From CAZSHX01 sp964606895 (GTDB taxonomy: Bacteria > Bacteroidota > Ignavibacteria > Kapaibacteriales > UBA2268), in NCBI GenBank assembly GCA_964606895.1, contig CAZSHX010000112.1:1-8518 (forward strand): a DNA stretch of 8,518 nt, written 5' to 3'. The notes beneath the pieces were generated by a model that was not told where the DNA came from, ran no database searches, and saw only the letters and a program-made list of their open reading frames with translations. Both the position numbers and the translations under genes were made by a program. Below are positions 6,019-8,518 of this stretch, in pieces (within the stretch, counting starts at the first letter, position 1; every line of letters starts with the position of its first letter).

Positions 6019-7245
6019 ATGACAGAACAAATCGAAAATAGCAGAATCAAGGGAACAGTCCTTGCTCCACCTTCAAAAAGCTATACAATAAGGGCTTTAG
6101 CCGCGGCTGTACTTTGTCCCGAAGAATCGGTCATTGCCAACTATTCGGTTTGCGAGGATGCACTTGCGGCAGTCGGGATTGTTGAAAATCTTGGCGGAAA
6201 AATTACTTATCTTGAGAATAAAATTCATGTTCTTGGTGGTAATAATCTGCAAAATCCTGTTCTGAATTGCTGTGAATCGGCTCTGTGTCTTCGTTTGTTT
6301 ACTCCGATTGCAGGGAATTTCAGCGAAGAAATTACAATTATTGCCGAAAAGACGCTTACTAAGAGAAAAACAGAAGGAATCAAAGAAATTTTCAATATGC
6401 TCGGTGCTGTCGGTCATACTGACAGCGGTAAGCCTCCTTTTGTTGTTCGGGGACCTTTTAAGGGTGGGAGGATTAAAGTTGACGGTTCGCAAAGCTCGCA
6501 GTTAATAAGCGGATTGCTTTTCAGTCTGCCGCTTGCAAAGTCAGATTCAATCATCGAAATCAATGAACTTAAAAGCCGACCGTATATTGACATGACGCTG
6601 GAAATTCTTCAGCAGGCAGGAATTGAAATCGTCAATGAGGATTACAAATTATTCAGAATCAATGGTGGACAAAAGTATAGCCCTTTGAATATTAATCTCG
6701 AAGGGGACTGGAGCGGAGCGGCGGCATTTTTGGTATCAGCGGCTCTTGCAGGGGAGATTTCGGTTAGCGGATTGAATCTCAATTCTTTGCAGGGCGATAA
6801 GATAATACTCGATATTTTGCGGATAACCGGAGCAAAAGTGGAGGTTAGTAAGCATCAAATTCATGTTGCCACAAACAAGCTGAATGCTTTTGAATATTCG
6901 GCAGACGAAACGCCCGATATTGTGCCGTTGCTTGCCGTTCTCGGCTGTTTCTGCGAAGGCACATCTGTTATAAGCGGGATTGCACGTCTGGCGAACAAGG
7001 AATCATCAAGGGCTGATATTATTACACGTGAGATTAACTCGCTCGGCGGAGATATCGAAATCCGTGGCGATTCGATGTTCATTAAACAATCGGTACTGCA
7101 TGGGGGAGAGGCAGATTCGCATGGCGACCACAGGATTGCAATGGCACTTGCCGTTGCGGGACTTGTTTCAAACGGTAATGTAGTGATTAAAAATGCAGAA
7201 TGTGTGAGCAAATCCTACCCCGATTTCTGGAAAGATTTTCTGTGA
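6019..7245 (+). CDS. aroA: 3-phosphoshikimate 1-carboxyvinyltransferase (EPSP synthase)
   Basis: Transfers the enolpyruvyl group of PEP to shikimate-3-phosphate, the sixth step of the shikimate pathway; chorismate synthase would follow but is not in the window. The 408 residues cover a full-length enzyme. Motifs: LAPPSKSYTIR (15-25) with substrate-binding Lys20 and Arg25, CESALCLR (85-92), the central GSQSSQ (156-161), SRPYIDMT (186-193), EGDWSGAA (228-235), TPDIVP (298-303) with the expected catalytic Asp300, KESSRAD (327-333), GDHRIAMA (369-376) and SKSYPDFW (397-404). The loop that reads GNAGTAMRP in E. coli is diverged; aligned on Arg92, the Gly96 position is Ala88 and Pro101 is Leu93. 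'LTKRK' replaces the usual 'L..RP'. The ATG start follows an A-rich stretch without an SD. It lies 202 bp behind aroK, beyond the palindrome, so it may be partly uncoupled from the upstream genes. Confidence 0.96.
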   Translation: MTEQIENSRIKGTVLAPPSKSYTIRALAAAVLCPEESVIANYSVCEDALAAVGIVENLGGKITYLENKIHVLGGNNLQNPVLNCCESALCLRLFTPIAGNFSEEITIIAEKTLTKRKTEGIKEIFNMLGAVGHTDSGKPPFVVRGPFKGGRIKVDGSQSSQLISGLLFSLPLAKSDSIIEINELKSRPYIDMTLEILQQAGIEIVNEDYKLFRINGGQKYSPLNINLEGDWSGAAAFLVSAALAGEISVSGLNLNSLQGDKIILDILRITGAKVEVSKHQIHVATNKLNAFEYSADETPDIVPLLAVLGCFCEGTSVISGIARLANKESSRADIITREINSLGGDIEIRGDSMFIKQSVLHGGEADSHGDHRIAMALAVAGLVSNGNVVIKNAECVSKSYPDFWKDFL

Positions 7246-7309
7246 GTTAGGGAAAGAAAAGAAGAATAGCAATGAATTTTTTCAAATCCTTTCTTTTGTT
7301 TAGTAAGTA

Positions 7310-7336
7310 TATTTTCGTAAGTTGCAAGTTGAAAAA
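7310..7336 (-). repeat. Right copy of imperfect 27-bp inverted repeat flanking the aro block
   Basis: TATTTTCGTAAGTTG (7310-7324) is the exact reverse complement of 607-621. After four unmatched bases, TTGAAAAA (7329-7336) is the reverse complement of 595-602. It lies between aroA and the next gene, so the two copies bracket the whole aro block in inverted orientation. It may be a remnant of the same kind of IS tail found at the left, or a shared intergenic motif. Confidence 0.6.
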
Positions 7337-7390
7337 TTAGAATAATTTGATTGTAATTAAATATATGTATTATTAATAATCGGAGAATTT

Positions 7391-7798
7391 ATGGATGAGC
7401 AAAAAACGAAAAAACCATTTTATAAAAGATGGTGGGTATGGGTGATTGCTGTTGTAATTGTTTTTAGTTATATAATTAGTATAACAGACAAAAATTCAAC
7501 AAACAAAAATCCAGAAATTGCAAAAATTCAAAACCTTTTATCCGAAGCTAAATGGTATATTGATTCTGATACTTCAAAGTCAAATTATTGGTCTTATTTT
7601 ACAGACAATACTTTAATAATTGGAGGTGCTTATGACAAGCAAAAGTACGAATATGATATTATATTACCCGATACAATTCAATGGAAGGATTTGAAAGGAA
7701 AAATTCTTTCAAAATATCAAATCAAGAAATTAGATTCAAAAACTTTGATTACTATTGATCTTGAGAACAACAAATTAGAAACTGTTTTCAATCATTAA
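7391..7798 (+). CDS. Small hypothetical membrane-anchored protein
   Basis: I do not recognise the family. The 135-residue product has a basic N-terminal tail (KKPFYKR), then one strongly hydrophobic segment at residues 15-32 rich in Trp, Val and Ile. A soluble domain of about 100 residues follows, with beta-like alternation (TDNTLIIGG, YEYDIIL, TLITIDLENN). The Lys/Arg-rich stretch before the membrane segment predicts an N-in orientation with the domain outside the cytoplasm, like an uncleaved signal anchor. No lipobox Cys is present. The ATG is preceded by GGAG (7382-7385) at five bases, the clearest ribosome-binding site in the window. Base composition is more AT-rich than the aro genes, and 145 bp separate it from aroA, so it is probably a separate, possibly acquired, unit. 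Confidence 0.75.
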   Translation: MDEQKTKKPFYKRWWVWVIAVVIVFSYIISITDKNSTNKNPEIAKIQNLLSEAKWYIDSDTSKSNYWSYFTDNTLIIGGAYDKQKYEYDIILPDTIQWKDLKGKILSKYQIKKLDSKTLITIDLENNKLETVFNH

Positions 7799-7969
7799 AA
7801 ATAGTATGAAATATACCCTTTTTGTTGTATTAATTTGTTGACATCAATTATGAAAACCTGATAATAAACAGAAATTGCAACATTATGAATTAGTTAATTC
7901 TCGGAGTGAAACTTGAAAACAACCCAAGCATACTTTCCGGAAGTTTCTTAATTTGGGATTTGATTATTT

Positions 7970-7977
7970 TAATTTTG
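7970..7977 (+). promoter_or_regulatory. Possible Bacteroidota-type -7 element (TAATTTTG)
   Basis: TAATTTTG fits the TAnnTTTG consensus and lies 24 bases before the ATG at 8002. TTTG motifs upstream (7952-7955 and 7959-7962) are too close for an ideal -33 element. In DNA this AT-rich the match could be chance. Confidence 0.25.
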
Positions 7978-8001
7978 TATTTAATCACTTGAAAATTTAA
8001 T

Positions 8002-8400
8002 ATGGAAAATATAGAATCAGGAAATAAAGACAAAATCGAGAATGATTCTTTTCTTGGTATGTCTCCCGATAGCTTTGATGCCGTCAATTCCAATGAATTA
8101 GTCGGTAATGTGACTGCTATTAAAATGCTTCTTCATTATTATAAACAGCTTACGGACGATAATAAAACTTTAAAAAACAATTTAAATACTTACAAGACGT
8201 ATGCTGATTCATATGATAAGAAGCGGAGTAATTCCACTACAAGTACAGTATTATTGTTATTAAGTAATATTTCAATTGCGTTTGGAGTAAATTTATTGAC
8301 AAGTAATCCTCCAATCAATGCAGGATGGTTTTTGTTAGGAATGGGAGGATTATTAGCTTTTGCCGGATTTTATTTTACTTTTTTTAAAGATAGATTATAA
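8002..8400 (+). CDS. Small hypothetical protein with two C-terminal membrane segments
   Basis: I do not recognise the family. The 132-residue product starts with a polar, acidic region (1-35). A stretch rich in Lys, Asn and Leu follows (about 36-75: 'KMLLHYYKQL', 'NKTLKNNLNTYKTYADSY') that could form an amphipathic helix or short coiled coil. Two hydrophobic segments come next, at about 82-100 and 108-128, separated by a short Pro/Asn loop (SNPPINAG), and the protein ends in a basic KDRL tail. This predicts a hairpin in the inner membrane with both ends in the cytoplasm. There is no SD before the ATG. Its TAA stop overlaps the next ATG (TAATG at 8398-8402), so the two genes are probably translationally coupled and functionally linked. 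Confidence 0.75.
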   Translation: MENIESGNKDKIENDSFLGMSPDSFDAVNSNELVGNVTAIKMLLHYYKQLTDDNKTLKNNLNTYKTYADSYDKKRSNSTTSTVLLLLSNISIAFGVNLLTSNPPINAGWFLLGMGGLLAFAGFYFTFFKDRL

Positions 8401-8471
8401 TGAGTGTTAGATATATATTTAATTCATCAGGAGAATACAAAGCTTTTATTTCCGGGAACAATCTGTTTGAT
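8400..8471 (+). CDS. N-terminal fragment of a small protein, possibly 4-fold beta-flower type (3' lost at contig end)
   Basis: The ATG overlaps the previous stop. Twenty-four genuine codons read M-S-V-R-Y-I-F-N-S-S-G-E-Y-K-A-F-I-S-G-N-N-L-F-D before adapter sequence begins at 8472. The pattern of aromatic/hydrophobic strands with Asn/Ser-Gly turns ('YIFNSSGEYKAFISGNNLFD') resembles the repeat unit of small four-fold beta-flower proteins, which often sit next to small membrane proteins. That match rests on memory of the motif and a single repeat, so it is tentative. The frame stays open through the adapter, but those residues are artefact. Confidence 0.45.
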
Positions 8472-8518
8472 AGATCGGAAGAGCACACGTCTGAACTCCA
8501 GTCACATTCAGAAATCTC
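8472..8518 (+). other. Illumina TruSeq adapter with i7 index (sequencing artefact)
   Basis: Starting with AGATCGGAAGAGC at 8472, the 34 bases to 8505 match the standard TruSeq read-1 3' adapter. They are followed by an 8-base index, ATTCAGAA (8506-8513), and ATCTC (8514-8518), the start of the P7 tail. The 34+8+5 layout fits exactly to the last base. This is library DNA, not genome sequence. Confidence 0.98.

Noticed and set aside
6097..6492. Open 131-codon frame on the - strand opposite aroA
   Set aside because: It lies wholly inside the strongly supported aroA gene, has no recognisable domain, and is explained by the complementary codon pattern. The same holds for the other antisense frames at 2396-2590, 2977-3234, 3326-3592, 3881-4189, 5070-5258 and 6861-7211.
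7246..7300. Possible intrinsic terminator after aroA (AAAAGAA at 7257-7263 with TTCTTTT at 7291-7297)
   Set aside because: The stem is only seven A/T-rich pairs with a long loop and no G-C core. It is too weak to call in DNA this AT-rich.
1..8518. CRISPR array, tRNA, rRNA or phage genes
   Set aside because: I saw no regularly spaced repeats, no cloverleaf-like sequence with conserved tRNA arms, no rRNA motifs and no phage structural genes on either strand.

Overview
The window looks like the end of a short-read contig from an AT-rich bacterium of the Bacteroidota / Ignavibacteria / Kapabacteria assemblage. The evidence is a Bacteroidota-type promoter element (TAnnTTTG), the near absence of Shine-Dalgarno sequences, Bacteroidota-like AroB and AroA motif variants, and a dispersed palindrome of the TGTCATTCTGA type. 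This placement is inference. No rRNA or other phylogenetic marker is present.

Layout. Positions 1-573 hold the 3' part of an IS1634/IS4-like DDE transposase gene, cut by the left edge. Positions 756-7245 carry a shikimate-pathway block on the + strand: a chorismatase-like (FkbO/Hyg5/XanB2-type) protein, then aroF (core-only DAHP synthase), aroB, aroD, an aroE-aroK fusion and aroA. The genes from aroF to aroK are packed with overlaps or 9-nt gaps. A 200-bp gap holding an 84-bp palindrome separates aroK from aroA. Positions 7391-8400 encode two small membrane proteins of unknown function. At 8400 a further small ORF begins, but only 24 codons are genuine because the last 47 bases (8472-8518) are an Illumina TruSeq adapter with its index.

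How the genes work together. AroF condenses PEP and erythrose-4-phosphate to DAHP. AroB, AroD, AroE, AroK and AroA then carry it through to EPSP. These are all the activities of the fungal AROM protein plus the entry enzyme. Chorismate synthase (aroC) is not in the window. The chorismatase-like protein at the head of the block would consume chorismate, most likely giving 3-hydroxybenzoate, 4-hydroxybenzoate or a dihydroxycyclohexadiene acid. The DAHP synthase lacks any fused regulatory domain. Together these suggest a supply line for a chorismate-derived aromatic acid, or simply the organism's main aro operon with a chorismatase attached.

Main oddities: an apparent one-base deletion in the first codons of aroE, the aroE-aroK fusion itself, an alanine at the EPSP-synthase position equivalent to E. 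coli Gly96, an imperfect 27-bp inverted repeat flanking the whole aro block, and adapter sequence at the contig end.
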